The notes beneath the pieces were generated by a model. It had not been told where the DNA came from. It saw only the letters and a program-made list of their open reading frames with translations, and did no database searches. DNA of 64,000 nucleotides, taken from the NCBI RefSeq assembly GCF_026340305.1, contig NZ_JAPEPI010000001.1, positions 4,154,001 to 4,218,000 of the forward strand, read 5' to 3'. The first letter of the stretch is position 1, and the number at the start of each line of letters is the position of its first letter. This document shows, in pieces, positions 33,809-42,565 of this stretch. The translations under genes were made by a program, and so were the position numbers. The DNA comes from Streptomyces sp. NBC_01381 (GTDB lineage Bacteria; Actinomycetota; Actinomycetes; Streptomycetales; Streptomycetaceae).

Positions 33809-34495
33809 TTGCACGTCCAGGAATGGCTGGAGACCGTACCGGCCGTCAGTATCTACGCGCTGGTGGGCGTGATCATCGGTCTGGAGAGCCTGGGCATCCC
33901 GCTGCCGGGTGAGATCGTCCTCGTATCCGCCGCGCTGCTCTCCTCGCAGCACGGCGAGCTCAACCCGGTCGTCCTCGGGATCTGCGCCACCGCGGGCGCC
34001 ATCATCGGCGACTCCATCGGATACGCGATCGGCCGCAAGGGCGGCCGGCCACTCCTCGCGTGGCTCGAAGGGAAATTCCCCAAGCACTTCGGCGCCGCGA
34101 ACATCGCCACCGCCGAGCGGTCCTTCCAGAAGTGGGGCATGTGGGCGGTCTTCTTCGGCCGCTTCGTCGCCCTGCTGAGGATCTTCGCCGGGCCGCTCGC
34201 GGGCGTCCTGCGCATGCCGTACTGGAAGTTCCTCGTCGCCAACGTCCTGGGCGGCATCGTCTGGGCGGGCGGCACCACCGCCGTCATCTACTACATCGGC
34301 GTGGTCGCGGAGGACTGGCTCAAGCGGTTCTCGTACTTCGGCCTTGCCATCGCCGTCCTGATCGGCGTCGGCTCCATGCTGTTCGTCAAGCGCCGCGCCA
34401 AGAAGTCCGCGGAGCGCGCCGAGGCCGAGGCTGAGGCCGAGGCTGAGGGTGGCCTGCAGGCGGCCGAGCCGGTGCCCGTCCCGGCCGCCGACTGA
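33809..34495 (+). CDS. DedA-family membrane protein
   Basis: 228 residues starting at TTG 33809 with AGGAGG (33795-33800) eight bases upstream, which decides this start over any later codon. The DedA/VTT core is present: LESLGIPLPGEIVLVSAALL, GAIIGDSIGYAIGRKGG, FFGRFVALLRIFAGPLAGVL and YWKFLVANVLGGIVWAGGTT. A Lys/Arg segment and a short Ala-Glu repeat (AEAEAEAEAEG) end the protein. DedA proteins are thought to flip lipid carriers such as undecaprenyl phosphate or maintain proton-motive force. It is convergent with the carbonic anhydrase gene, separated by two bases. Confidence 0.9.
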   Translation: MHVQEWLETVPAVSIYALVGVIIGLESLGIPLPGEIVLVSAALLSSQHGELNPVVLGICATAGAIIGDSIGYAIGRKGGRPLLAWLEGKFPKHFGAANIATAERSFQKWGMWAVFFGRFVALLRIFAGPLAGVLRMPYWKFLVANVLGGIVWAGGTTAVIYYIGVVAEDWLKRFSYFGLAIAVLIGVGSMLFVKRRAKKSAERAEAEAEAEAEGGLQAAEPVPVPAAD

Positions 34496-34497
34496 CG

Positions 34498-35028
34498 TCA
34501 GCCCGCGTGGGCGTCCTTGTGGGCCTTGGCCAGCTCGACGTACATCGTGCCGTTGAGGGTGATGCCCGCGCGCTCCTCGTCGGTGAGGGGCCTGCGCACC
34601 TTGGCCGGTACGCCCGCGACGAGTGATCCTGGCGGCACGACCATCCCCTGCGGGACGAGTGCCTGCGCCGCGACCAGTGAACCGGCGCCGATCACCGCGC
34701 CGTTGAGGACCGTGGCGCCCATCCCGATGAGGCAGTCGTCCTCGACGGTGCAGCCGTGCAGGACGGCGTTGTGGCCGACCGAGACCCGCTCGCCGATGGT
34801 CATCGGGAAGCCCAGGTCGACGTGGAGGCTGCAGTTGTCCTGGATGTTGCTGTCGGCGCCGACGACGATCGGCCCGCCGTCGGCGCGGAGTACCGCCCCG
34901 TACCAGGTGCTCGCACCGGCGTGCAGGGTCACCTCGCCGATGACGACGGAGGTGGGCGCGGTGAAGGCGTCCTGATCGATCTTCGGGTCCTTGCCGCCGA
35001 TCCCGGTGATGAGTGCCTCGTGGCCCAT
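34498..35028 (-). CDS. Gamma-class carbonic anhydrase family protein (left-handed beta-helix)
   Basis: 176 residues from ATG 35026-35028. Hexapeptide repeats are evident (VVIGEVTLHAGASTWYGAVL, IVVGADSNIQDNCSLHVDLG, MTIGERVSVGHNAVLHGCTV, AVIGAGSLVAAQALVPQGMV). The three histidines in LHVD, GHNA and VLHG match the metal ligands of gamma-carbonic anhydrases and PaaY/YrdA-like proteins. A C-terminal helix follows. It may hydrate CO2 or act as a thioesterase; the family's activity varies. Divergent from the acyltransferase gene. Confidence 0.88.
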   Translation of the reverse strand: MGHEALITGIGGKDPKIDQDAFTAPTSVVIGEVTLHAGASTWYGAVLRADGGPIVVGADSNIQDNCSLHVDLGFPMTIGERVSVGHNAVLHGCTVEDDCLIGMGATVLNGAVIGAGSLVAAQALVPQGMVVPPGSLVAGVPAKVRRPLTDEERAGITLNGTMYVELAKAHKDAHAG

Positions 35029-35161
35029 CGGATGTCTCCATTCGTACGTGTCTCGCGCCTGGCGGAACCGTACGGGACGAGGGCGGGCGCGCCGCCGTGT
35101 GGGGTGAAGATCACAGGGGTCCGGGCTCACCGGTGGGCCCGTGGCTGAGTAACGTGAGCCC

Positions 35162-35902
35162 GTGCCGAAGAACAGGAACACGTTCTCATCCGCGGTCGCC
35201 GACTGGCGGCGCCGCGCGGCCCAGCGCGCCGTTCACGCGGGCTGGGCGTGGGTGCAGCGGACAGGCGCGGTCACCGCGCGGCGGCCGGGGCGGCTGCGGT
35301 TCGGCGCGCTCGGCGAGAACACGAAGCTGGCCTTTCCGCAGGGGACCGTCTTCGGTGAGCCGTGGATCCGCATCGGCGACCACTGCATCATCGGCGAGCA
35401 GGTCACGCTGACCGCCGGGATGATGCCCGATCTGGATCTCGGCCCTGATCCGATCCTGCGCATCGGCAACGGCGTCGTGCTCGGCCGCGGCAGTCATGTC
35501 ATCGCCGACACGGCGGTGGCCATCGGCGACGACTGCTACTTCGGGCCCAGCGTGTACGTGACGTCGACGAACCACTCGTACGACGATCCGCACACGCCCA
35601 TCGGGAAGCAGTGGCCCCGTATGGAGCCGGTCGAGATCGGGCCCGGCTGCTGGATCGGTACGAATGCCGTGATCCTGCCGGGGGCGCGGATCGGGCGGAA
35701 TGTTGTGGTGGCTGCGGGGGCCGTTGTCCGGGGTGACGTTCCCGACCATGCGGTGGTTGCGGGTGCGCCGGCGCGGGTCGTGCGGACGTGGGACCCCGAA
35801 GCGGGGTGGCAGCCGCCCTTGCGTACGCCTGCGCCAGTGCCTATTCCTGACGGGGTCACGCCGGAACAGTTGCTTGCCCTGGGTGAGTTGGGGGAGGGGT
35901 AG
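35162..35902 (+). CDS. Left-handed beta-helix acyltransferase (hexapeptide-repeat family)
   Basis: 246 residues from GTG 35162. A basic N-terminal helix precedes hexapeptide repeats: LAFPQGTVFGEPWIRIGDHC, IIGEQVTLTAGMMPDLDLGP, GNGVVLGRGSHVIADTAVAI, then YVTSTNHSYDDP (catalytic His region), PVEIGPGCWIGTNAVILPGA and NVVVAAGAVVRGDVPDHAVV. These are typical of maltose/galactoside O-acetyltransferase relatives using acetyl-CoA. It is neighbour to a second beta-helix protein on the opposite strand; the two share a 133-bp divergent promoter. Acceptor unknown. Confidence 0.87.
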   Translation: MPKNRNTFSSAVADWRRRAAQRAVHAGWAWVQRTGAVTARRPGRLRFGALGENTKLAFPQGTVFGEPWIRIGDHCIIGEQVTLTAGMMPDLDLGPDPILRIGNGVVLGRGSHVIADTAVAIGDDCYFGPSVYVTSTNHSYDDPHTPIGKQWPRMEPVEIGPGCWIGTNAVILPGARIGRNVVVAAGAVVRGDVPDHAVVAGAPARVVRTWDPEAGWQPPLRTPAPVPIPDGVTPEQLLALGELGEG

Positions 35903-35924
35903 TTCCGGCTTCCCTCGTCTGCGG

Positions 35925-35970
35925 GTGGGTGGGGGCTTGTCGCGCAGTTCCCCGCGCCCCTTCGGGGCGC
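35925..35970. repeat. Dispersed intergenic palindromic repeat, copy 3 (reverse, shortened)
   Basis: Contains GGGTGGGTGGGGGCTTGTCG and the stem GCGCCCC-TTC-GGGGCGC (35954-35970), lacking the GTGCGGCTCCGCC middle part of copies 1 and 2. It sits between the converging acyltransferase and EamA genes and can terminate both. Confidence 0.7.
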
Positions 35971-35987
35971 TCCTGGCGAGGCGCGTC

Positions 35988-36851
35988 TTAGCTCGCCAGC
36001 AGTACCGTGCCCACCAAGGCCAAGCCCGCTCCCGCCGCCTGTACTCCGCGCAGGCGTTCCTTCAGGACCGCGCGTGCCGCCAGTGCTGTGACCACCGGGT
36101 AGATCGAGGAGAGCACCGCTGCCACCGTGATCGGGCCGTTCTGGGCGGCTATCGAGTACGTTCCGTTGGCCGCCACGTCCGCCAGGCCGACGAAGGCCAG
36201 TGCCGGGAGCGACGCCCAGATCACGCCCATCCCTGTGCCCTCGGGGAGTGCGACGCCGCCGCGCTTCACCGAGGCGAACAGGGCCGCGCCGCCCGCCGCC
36301 ACGTTTGTCACGCGCTGCACGAACAGGGCGAGGAACAGGCCGGTCATGTTGCTCGACGCCTCGGAGATGAGGGCCATCACCGCGCCGAATCCGAAGGCCG
36401 CGAGCAGGGTCAGCAGAACCGCCTGCCGCTGTACGGGCGCGCCGCGCAGCTCTGGCCCGCCCGCGAGCAGGATGCCCACGACGGCGACGGCGATCCCGGC
36501 GAACTGTGGCACCCCGGGCCGCTCGCCCAGGAAGAGCCCGACGCCCACCGGTACCACGACGCCCAGGGAGCCGAGCGGCGAGACGACGCCCATCGGGCCG
36601 AGGGCGAGGGCCTTGTAGAAGGAGAGCATCGCGACCGGGCCGACGAGTCCCGCGCCGACCGCGAACCACAGTTGCGGGCCCCACTCCGTCCAACCGCCGG
36701 TCGCGACCACGATCGCGCCGAGGACGATCACGGCGATGGCCTGCGAGGCGACGACGACCGTGAGGGCGGGGATACGTCGGGTCAGCAGTCCGCCGCCGAA
36801 GTCGGCGAGGCCCCACAGGAGGCTCGTGGCCAGGGCGAACAGTGCTGTCAT
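35988..36851 (-). CDS. EamA/DMT-family transporter
   Basis: 287 residues from ATG 36849-36851. Ten hydrophobic segments form two EamA repeats, opening MTALFALATSLLWGLADFGG with LTVVVASQAIAVIVLGAIVV; the second half has FGFGAVMALISEASSNMTGL and SIAAQNGPITVAAVLSSIYP with VVTALAARAVLKERL, the diagnostic end of an EamA unit. These proteins usually export amino acids or metabolites. It is divergent from an XRE-cupin regulator with palindromes in between, so that protein most likely controls it. Confidence 0.9.
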   Translation of the reverse strand: MTALFALATSLLWGLADFGGGLLTRRIPALTVVVASQAIAVIVLGAIVVATGGWTEWGPQLWFAVGAGLVGPVAMLSFYKALALGPMGVVSPLGSLGVVVPVGVGLFLGERPGVPQFAGIAVAVVGILLAGGPELRGAPVQRQAVLLTLLAAFGFGAVMALISEASSNMTGLFLALFVQRVTNVAAGGAALFASVKRGGVALPEGTGMGVIWASLPALAFVGLADVAANGTYSIAAQNGPITVAAVLSSIYPVVTALAARAVLKERLRGVQAAGAGLALVGTVLLAS

Positions 36852-36870
36852 CGATGATCCTCGCAGTACA

Positions 36871-36898
36871 GTGTGGTGAACCCTTGGGTGCACCACAC
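36871..36898. promoter_or_regulatory. Inverted repeat GTGTGGTG-N12-CACCACAC
   Basis: Perfect 8-bp arms (36871-36878 and 36891-36898), starting 20 bases upstream of the EamA transporter start on the opposite strand. A candidate operator for the divergent XRE-cupin protein. Confidence 0.55.
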
Positions 36899-36925
36899 CG
36901 TAGTGCAGCATAGTGAACTCTGTCA

Positions 36926-36939
36926 TCCAATATATTGGA
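36926..36939. promoter_or_regulatory. 14-bp palindrome TCCAATATATTGGA before the XRE-cupin gene
   Basis: A perfect, unusually AT-rich palindrome just upstream of the regulator's GTG start at 36946. If translation begins at ATG 36913 instead, it would lie within the coding region. Likely promoter core or autoregulatory operator. Confidence 0.55.
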
Positions 36940-36945
36940 CGGAAT

Positions 36946-37530
36946 GTGTCGGACCTCGACCAGCTCACCCAGTCGCTCGCCCGCAACCTCAAGCGCTGGC
37001 GCACCGAACGCGGCTTCACGCTCGACGCGCTCGCGGCCCGCGCGGGCGTCAGTCGCGGCATGATCATCCAGATCGAGCAGGCAAGGACCAACCCCAGCGT
37101 GGGCATCACGGTGAAGCTCGCCGACGCCCTGGGCGTCAGCATCACCACGCTCCTCGACTACGAACAGGGCTCGCACGTGCGGCTCGTGCCGCCGGAGCAG
37201 GCGGTGCGGATGTGGTCCACGGAGGCGGGCAGCAGCACGACACTGCTCGTCGGGACGGAGGCGCGCGGCCCCTTCGAACTGTGGGCCTGGAAGCTGATGC
37301 CCGGTGAGGGCAGCGACTCCGACGCGCATCCGCCGGGGACCATCGAGCTGCTTCATGTCTCGGCGGGCGAGCTGACGCTCGTCGTGGACGGGGTGGAGCA
37401 TGCCGTCGCCGCCGGGTCGGCCGCGACGTTCGAGGCCAACGTCCCGCACGGCTACCACAACAAGGGCGCCGAGCCGGTCGAGATGACCATGTCGGTGTCC
37501 GTGCCGCCCGCGCACGCCGCCTCCTACTGA
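36946..37530 (+). CDS. XRE-family regulator with C-terminal cupin domain
   Basis: 194 residues from GTG 36946; ATG 36913 would add 11 residues. Residues ~5-62 form the helix-turn-helix (LARNLKRWRTERGFTLDALA, ARAGVSRGMIIQIEQARTNP, SVGITVKLADALGVS). The C-terminal ~110 residues are a cupin barrel (WKLMPGEGSDSDAHPPGTIE, LLHVSAGELTLVVDGVEHAV, FEANVPHGYHNKG), which senses a small ligand in related regulators. It probably represses or activates the divergent EamA exporter in response to the exported compound. Confidence 0.9.
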   Translation: MSDLDQLTQSLARNLKRWRTERGFTLDALAARAGVSRGMIIQIEQARTNPSVGITVKLADALGVSITTLLDYEQGSHVRLVPPEQAVRMWSTEAGSSTTLLVGTEARGPFELWAWKLMPGEGSDSDAHPPGTIELLHVSAGELTLVVDGVEHAVAAGSAATFEANVPHGYHNKGAEPVEMTMSVSVPPAHAASY

Positions 37531-37604
37531 GTGCCGCGGCGGGACGGTGCCCGCACCCTGAGACGGCCGAGTCGCCGCGTACGCGGCGCTGTTAGCGTGC
37601 GGGC

Positions 37605-38162
37605 ATGCGTGCACCCATGGGAGAGTTCGACGCCGTCCGCCCGGCCACCGAGGCCCTCGACCTCCTGGTGACCCCCGTCGCCGACGCCGTGCGCGGCTGG
37701 CACGGGGACGTCCCCGCCGAGCAGCTGATCCACGTCGACACCGACCCGCAGTGGGCCGACACCGCCACATTCGTGGAGCACTACGGCCAAGACATCCTGG
37801 AGCAGTCCGCGAACTGCGTGGTCGTCGCCGGCAAGCGCGGCGGCGAGTCCACGCTCGCCGCCTGTCTCGTCCTCTCCTCGACCCGAGTCGACGTGAACGG
37901 CGTCGTGCGCCGCCAACTCGGCGCCCGCAAGGCCTCGTTCGCGCCGATGGACACGGCGACCGGCGAGACCGGCATGGAGTACGGCGGAATCACCCCGATC
38001 GGCCTGCCCGCCCACTGGCAGCTCCTGGTGGACGCCGCCGTCGTCGACCTGCCGTACGTCCTGATCGGCAGCGGCAGCCGCCGGGGCAAGCTCATCGTGC
38101 CGGGCAAGGCGTTCGCCGGGCTGCCGAACGCGGTCGTCCTCGAAGGGCTCGGCGTCGCCTGA
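37605..38162 (+). CDS. YbaK/EbsC-type aminoacyl-tRNA deacylase-like protein
   Basis: 185 residues from ATG 37605 (another ATG is four codons on). The YbaK/ProX editing fold is recognised by QSANCVVVAGKRGGESTLAA, TRVDVNGVVRRQLGARKASF, TGMEYGGITPIGLPAHWQLL and SGSRRGKLIVPGKAFAGLPN. The conserved lysine (GARKASF) and GG-ITPxGLP loop are the active-site elements. Such enzymes hydrolyse mischarged tRNAs in trans. It is followed closely by a converging CoA transferase. Confidence 0.88.
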   Translation: MRAPMGEFDAVRPATEALDLLVTPVADAVRGWHGDVPAEQLIHVDTDPQWADTATFVEHYGQDILEQSANCVVVAGKRGGESTLAACLVLSSTRVDVNGVVRRQLGARKASFAPMDTATGETGMEYGGITPIGLPAHWQLLVDAAVVDLPYVLIGSGSRRGKLIVPGKAFAGLPNAVVLEGLGVA

Positions 38163-38168
38163 CCCGGC

Positions 38169-39383
38169 TCAGGGGCAGACCCCCGCCGCGCGCAGCCGGG
38201 CGATGTCGTCCGGGCCGCGGCCCAGCTCGGCGAGGATCGAGTGGGTGTGCTCGCCGGCCGCCGGGACGGGATCCATGCGCGGGCTCACGCCGCTCAGATC
38301 CGCGGGCGGCAGCAGGGCCTGCACGGGCGACGACGTGCCGGGCACGGCGATCTCCCGCCAGCGGTCGCGCTCGGCAAGGGCGGGGTGGTCGAGGAACTCG
38401 GTCACTGAATTGACGCCCGCGTTCGCGATGTTGGCGTCGTCGAGCAGCTCCATCGCCTCCTCGCTGCCGAGTTCTGCGAAGCGTACGGAGATGATCGCGT
38501 CTAGCTCGTCGCGGTGCGCCACGCGGTCGGAGCCGGTGGCGAACCAGGGGTCGTCGGTCAGCTCGGGACGTCCGATGACCCGCTCGCACAGGGCGGCCCA
38601 CTCGCGTTCGTTCTGCACGGAGAGCAGCACGTCCTTGCCGTCGGACGCGGTGAAGGGGCCGTACGGCGCGACCGTCGCGTGCCGGGCGCCGACCCGCGGC
38701 GGCTGCGTGCCGCCATAGCGTGTGTAGTACGCGGGCTGGCTCATCCACTCGGCCAGTGCGTCGAAGAGGGAGACCTCGACGGCCGGGGCTCGCCCCGTCG
38801 TCGCCCGGGTGAACAACGCGGACAGGACACCGCTGTAGGCGTACATGCCGCCCGCGATGTCGGCCACCGAGATGCCGGCCCGCACCGCCTCGTCGGGCGT
38901 GCCGGTCAGCGAGAGCAGACCCGTCTGGCACTGCACGAGCAGGTCGTACGCCTTGCGGTCCGCCCAGGAGCCGCTCGTGCCGTAACCGCTGACCGTGCAG
39001 GGGATCAACGACGGGTAGCGGGCCTGGAGCTCGCCGGCGCTCAGGCCCAGGCGGTCGGCCGCGCCGGGGGCGAGGTTCTGCACGAACACATCTGCGCCCG
39101 CGAGCAGCTCGTGCAGGATCTCCAGGCCCTCGTCGGACTTGAGATCCAGGGTGAGGGATTCCTTGGAGCGGTTGAGCCAGACGAAATAGCTGGCCTGGCC
39201 GTGCACCGTGGTGTCGTAGCGGCGCGCGAAGTCTCCGCCGCCGGGGCGCTCCACCTTGATGACGCGGGCGCCGAGATCGGCCAGCTGGCGGGTGGCGAAG
39301 GGCGCGGCCACGGCCTGCTCCAGGCTGACCACGGTGATGCCCGCCAGGGGGAGCGGGCCGGATGTCTGTCGTGCGGTCGCCAT
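38169..39383 (-). CDS. CaiB/BaiF family (class III) CoA transferase
   Basis: 404 residues. The opening PLAGITVVSLEQAVAAPFAT with LADLGARVIKVERPGGGDFA is diagnostic. The catalytic Asp lies in WADRKAYDLLVQCQTGLLSL, and the C-terminal domain has EWAALCERVIGRPELTDDPW and FLDHPALAERDRWREIAVPG. The family moves CoA between short or branched acids, often in degradation of carnitine, formate or aromatic acids. Nothing adjacent names the substrate. Confidence 0.93.
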   Translation of the reverse strand: MATARQTSGPLPLAGITVVSLEQAVAAPFATRQLADLGARVIKVERPGGGDFARRYDTTVHGQASYFVWLNRSKESLTLDLKSDEGLEILHELLAGADVFVQNLAPGAADRLGLSAGELQARYPSLIPCTVSGYGTSGSWADRKAYDLLVQCQTGLLSLTGTPDEAVRAGISVADIAGGMYAYSGVLSALFTRATTGRAPAVEVSLFDALAEWMSQPAYYTRYGGTQPPRVGARHATVAPYGPFTASDGKDVLLSVQNEREWAALCERVIGRPELTDDPWFATGSDRVAHRDELDAIISVRFAELGSEEAMELLDDANIANAGVNSVTEFLDHPALAERDRWREIAVPGTSSPVQALLPPADLSGVSPRMDPVPAAGEHTHSILAELGRGPDDIARLRAAGVCP

Positions 39384-39619
39384 GACTGCCTCTCGTTCGA
39401 CGCGTGCGGGGGCCTGCGTACGTGAGTCTGTACGGTCGTGGTCACGTTCCCGACACCGGCCGGTGGCCCGGCGGCCGATTCATTGAACGCGACGGTCGAT
39501 TGTGTGAAAAGACCGGGTCAGGGGTTTGCGGTCGCCGTTCATCTGATGCTCATGAGGGTCCTGACCACCGGCCTCGCGGCCATCGTGCGCAGTTCAGCCG
39601 GCGCAAGGACCGTGCGGGC

Positions 39620-40399
39620 ATGCCCTCGACACCGCTTGCTTCGGCCGCCGCCTCGACGCCCGCCGCCCCCGGCGCCGTCACCGGCTCGTACGTCACCTCC
39701 ATCGCCGACTCCGAGAGCCAGATACGGGCCGCGCAGCGCCTGCGGTACCGCGTCTTCGGTGAGGAGATGGGCGCCACCCTCCACACGCCCCTGCCCGGTC
39801 ACGACGTGGACGACTACGACGACCTCGTCGACCACCTGATCGTCACCGACACCACCACGGACGAGGTGGTCGGCACCTACCGCCTGCTGCCGCCCGGACG
39901 GTCCGAGCGGTCCTACTCCGACGGCGAGTTCGATCTGCGCGCGCTGGCAGAGCTGCGTTCGTCCACGATCGAGGCCGGGCGCTCCTGCGTGCACCCGGAT
40001 CACCGCTCCGGCGCGGTGATCAACCTGATGTGGTCCGCGCTCGCCCGCTACGTCCTGCTCTCCGGCCACCGCTATCTGGCGGGCTGCGCGTCCGTGCCGC
40101 TGTCCGACGGCGGGAAGGCCGCCTCCAGCGCCTGGCTGCTCGGCACGTCCAAGCACGCGTCGCCGCCCGAGCTCCGGGTGCACCCCCGGCGCCCCTGGAC
40201 GCCCGCCGAGCCGACCGTGGAGCATCCCACCTACGCCGACCTTCCCCCGCTGCTCCGGGGCTACCTCCGGCTCGGCGCCTGGATGTGCGGGGCGCCGACG
40301 CACGACCCCGAGTTCGATGTCGCCGACTTCTTCGTCCTGCTCGACATGGAACGGCTCAGTGACCGCCACCGCCGGTACTTCCTGGGAGAGACGCCATGA
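39620..40399 (+). CDS. olsB: L-ornithine N-acyltransferase (OlsB-type GNAT)
   Basis: 259 residues from ATG 39620. It has the autoinducer-synthase/OlsB-like GNAT pattern: IRAAQRLRYRVFGEEMGATL, DDLVDHLIVTDTTTDEVVGT, YRLLPPGRS, TIEAGRSCVHPDHRSGAVIN, CASVPLSDGG, and PPLLRGYLRLGAWMCGAPTH with DFFVLLDMERL. OlsB adds a 3-hydroxyacyl chain to the alpha-amino group of ornithine. The stop overlaps the next start (ATGA), and the next gene is a PlsC-type acyltransferase, the usual second step. The pathway is known in S. coelicolor. Confidence 0.85.
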   Translation: MPSTPLASAAASTPAAPGAVTGSYVTSIADSESQIRAAQRLRYRVFGEEMGATLHTPLPGHDVDDYDDLVDHLIVTDTTTDEVVGTYRLLPPGRSERSYSDGEFDLRALAELRSSTIEAGRSCVHPDHRSGAVINLMWSALARYVLLSGHRYLAGCASVPLSDGGKAASSAWLLGTSKHASPPELRVHPRRPWTPAEPTVEHPTYADLPPLLRGYLRLGAWMCGAPTHDPEFDVADFFVLLDMERLSDRHRRYFLGETP

Positions 40400-41193
40400 G
40401 TCCCTGGGCCCCGGCGAGTCTGTGCACCCCGGCCTGCGCCACCCGGTCGGCCCCGCCGGTGCCGCCGGTTCCGCCGGGCGAAGTGGCCCGCCGGTACGCC
40501 GCGTTGGCGTACGAGATCGGCAAGGGCGCGGCGCAGGGCGGCCGGCTCGCCGAGCCTCGCGCACTGCGGGCGCGGGCCAGGGGTGTGCTCGCCGCGCTCG
40601 GCGTACGGCCGGCGGCGGAGCTCGACCGGCTCACGGTCGGCGGCGGCACCACCGGCACCCTGATCGTCGCCAACCACATCTCCTGGCTCGATGTCGTCGC
40701 CCTGCTCGCCGTGGAGCCGGTGACGGTCCTCGCCAAGCGGGAGGTGGGCCGGTGGCCGGTCGTCGGCACGCTCGCCCGGCGCGCCGGTACGCAGTTCATC
40801 GACCGCGACGGACTGCGCCAACTGCCGGACGTTGTCGCCGAGTTGGCGGCGGCCCTGCGCTCGGGACGCTCGGTCGCCGTCTTTCCCCAGGCGACGACCT
40901 GGTGCTCCGTGTCCGGCGGCCGGTTCCGCCGGGCCACCTTCCAGGCGGCGGCCGACGCGGGCGCACCCGTACGCCCCGTGACCATCCGCTACGAACAGCA
41001 CGGGACCCCCAGCACCGCCGCCGCCTTCCTCGGCGACGAGACCTTCGCGGCCTCGCTGCACCGGGTCGCCCGCGCGGGCGGCCTGACCGTGCGGATCACC
41101 GGGCACGCACCGCTGCACGGCACCGACCGGCGCGTGCTGGCCGCCGAGGCCCAAGCGGTCATCGGCGCACGGGAGTTGGCCGCACACGGGTGA
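40396..41193 (+). CDS. olsA: Lyso-ornithine-lipid O-acyltransferase (OlsA / PlsC family)
   Basis: 265 residues from ATG 40396, coupled to olsB. The PlsC motifs are present: NHISWLDVVALLAVEPVTVL (N/H-x4-D catalytic box), AKREVGRWPVVGTLARRAGT, QFIDRD and SVAVFPQATTW (the FPEGTT-like block). OlsA acylates lyso-ornithine lipid to ornithine lipid, a phosphate-free membrane lipid used under phosphate limitation. The N-terminal ~35 residues are Pro/Ala-rich. The specific role rests on pairing with olsB. Confidence 0.85.
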   Translation: MSPWAPASLCTPACATRSAPPVPPVPPGEVARRYAALAYEIGKGAAQGGRLAEPRALRARARGVLAALGVRPAAELDRLTVGGGTTGTLIVANHISWLDVVALLAVEPVTVLAKREVGRWPVVGTLARRAGTQFIDRDGLRQLPDVVAELAAALRSGRSVAVFPQATTWCSVSGGRFRRATFQAAADAGAPVRPVTIRYEQHGTPSTAAAFLGDETFAASLHRVARAGGLTVRITGHAPLHGTDRRVLAAEAQAVIGARELAAHG

Positions 41194-41197
41194 GCCG

Positions 41198-42565
41198 TCA
41201 CCACCCCGTATGCAGCAGGTGGTTGAGCAGCAGGGCCAGCAGGGCCTGCGCGGCCAGCCAGAAGCGCTGGGTGCGCGCGGGCAGGAACGCCGCCGCGGCG
41301 AGCAGCCACGCCGCGAACGGCAGCCAGATGCGTTCCGTCTCCGCCTTGCTCATCCCGGAGAGATCGGCGGCGGCAAGGGCGAGCAGCGCGGCGACGACGA
41401 GCAGGGCGAGCCGGTCGTCGGCGGTGTCCTCTCCCGTACGCAGCCGACGGCGGACGGCGCCCGACGCCCACGTCACGGTCCTGCCCAGACCCGCGACCGT
41501 GGCGAGGCCCACGACAAGGACCGTGCAGGCGAGGTTGGCCCAGACCCAGTAGCCGTACGGACGGATGCCGCCCGCTCCCTGGTAGTAGCGCTCCACCAAC
41601 AGCCGGTACGCCTCCCACCAGTTGAAGCCCAGCAGGGTGAACACCAGCGGCACGACCGCCGCCCCGGCCAGGAACAGGGGCAGCGGGCGCGCGGTCCTGG
41701 CGAGCAGCAGCGCCGCGGCGCCGATCACCGCGAACAGCGTCAGGCCGTAGCTGAGGTAGCAGAGCAGCCCGAACAGCAGGCCAGAGCCGAGGGCCGCGGC
41801 CGCCGGGAAGCGGGCCGTGCGGGTCGCGGCGAGCGCGAGCAGGGCGATCGTCCACGCGGCGACGGCGGCGAAGTATCCGTCCGCCGATGTGCCCATCCAC
41901 ACCGCGGCCGGGGCAAGCACCAGGAAGGGCGCGGCCCGCCGCGCGCTCGCCTCGTCGGCCAGGGCGCGCACGCTGACCAGCACGGCCGCCGCGACACTCG
42001 CGCCGAGCGTGATGCACCAGACGCCTGCCCAGGCGCCGCCGCCGAGCCCGATGCGGTCGAGGACGACGAAGGTGAGCGTGGCGCCGGGCGGATGTCCTGC
42101 CGTGTGCGGGGGCCAGTGGTCCGGAGCGTCGATCAGGATGTGCCGGGTGAAGTCCCGCAGCGCGGCGGGGATGTCGTCGAAGCGGTCGATCACCTGGAGG
42201 TACTCGTACTTGGTGGTCAGCCGCCGGGCGACGCCCTGATGCCAGCCGTCGACGAGCGCGAGGGACCAGATCCAGGCAAGGGACGCGCCCCAGCTGCCGA
42301 AGACCAGCGCCCGCCACGGCAGGCGTGCGGCGAGCGCGGGGCCGTAGGCGATGGTCGCGGCGGCCACCGCGAGCGCGGCCGGGGTGCCCGGTCCGATGTG
42401 CGGGGACCATGTGGCGTACAGCGGGGGCCAGTTGACGTGGAGCGTGCCGTACTCGTCTTCCATGTACGTGCCGACGGCGACGGCCAGGGCGACGAGCAGT
42501 ACGCCGCCCCCGGCGGTGAGCAGATCGCGGCGCGGCGGGGTGGCGCGTCTTTCTCGGGGGATCAC
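41198..42565 (-). CDS. Polytopic membrane protein, GT-C-like glycosyltransferase candidate
   Basis: 455 residues with about eleven hydrophobic segments (RDLLTAGGGVLLVALAVAVG, ... FWLAAQALLALLLNHLLH). The first long external loop carries acidic and aromatic residues (YMEDEYGTLHVNWPPLYATW), as in polyprenol-dependent GT-C enzymes, followed by HWPPHTAGHPPGATLTFVVL. Strong sequence-specific motifs are missing, so the call is tentative. Its position beside GT2, DUF2064 and epimerase genes supports a role in polyprenyl-linked sugar transfer. Confidence 0.6.
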   Translation of the reverse strand: MIPRERRATPPRRDLLTAGGGVLLVALAVAVGTYMEDEYGTLHVNWPPLYATWSPHIGPGTPAALAVAAATIAYGPALAARLPWRALVFGSWGASLAWIWSLALVDGWHQGVARRLTTKYEYLQVIDRFDDIPAALRDFTRHILIDAPDHWPPHTAGHPPGATLTFVVLDRIGLGGGAWAGVWCITLGASVAAAVLVSVRALADEASARRAAPFLVLAPAAVWMGTSADGYFAAVAAWTIALLALAATRTARFPAAAALGSGLLFGLLCYLSYGLTLFAVIGAAALLLARTARPLPLFLAGAAVVPLVFTLLGFNWWEAYRLLVERYYQGAGGIRPYGYWVWANLACTVLVVGLATVAGLGRTVTWASGAVRRRLRTGEDTADDRLALLVVAALLALAAADLSGMSKAETERIWLPFAAWLLAAAAFLPARTQRFWLAAQALLALLLNHLLHTGW

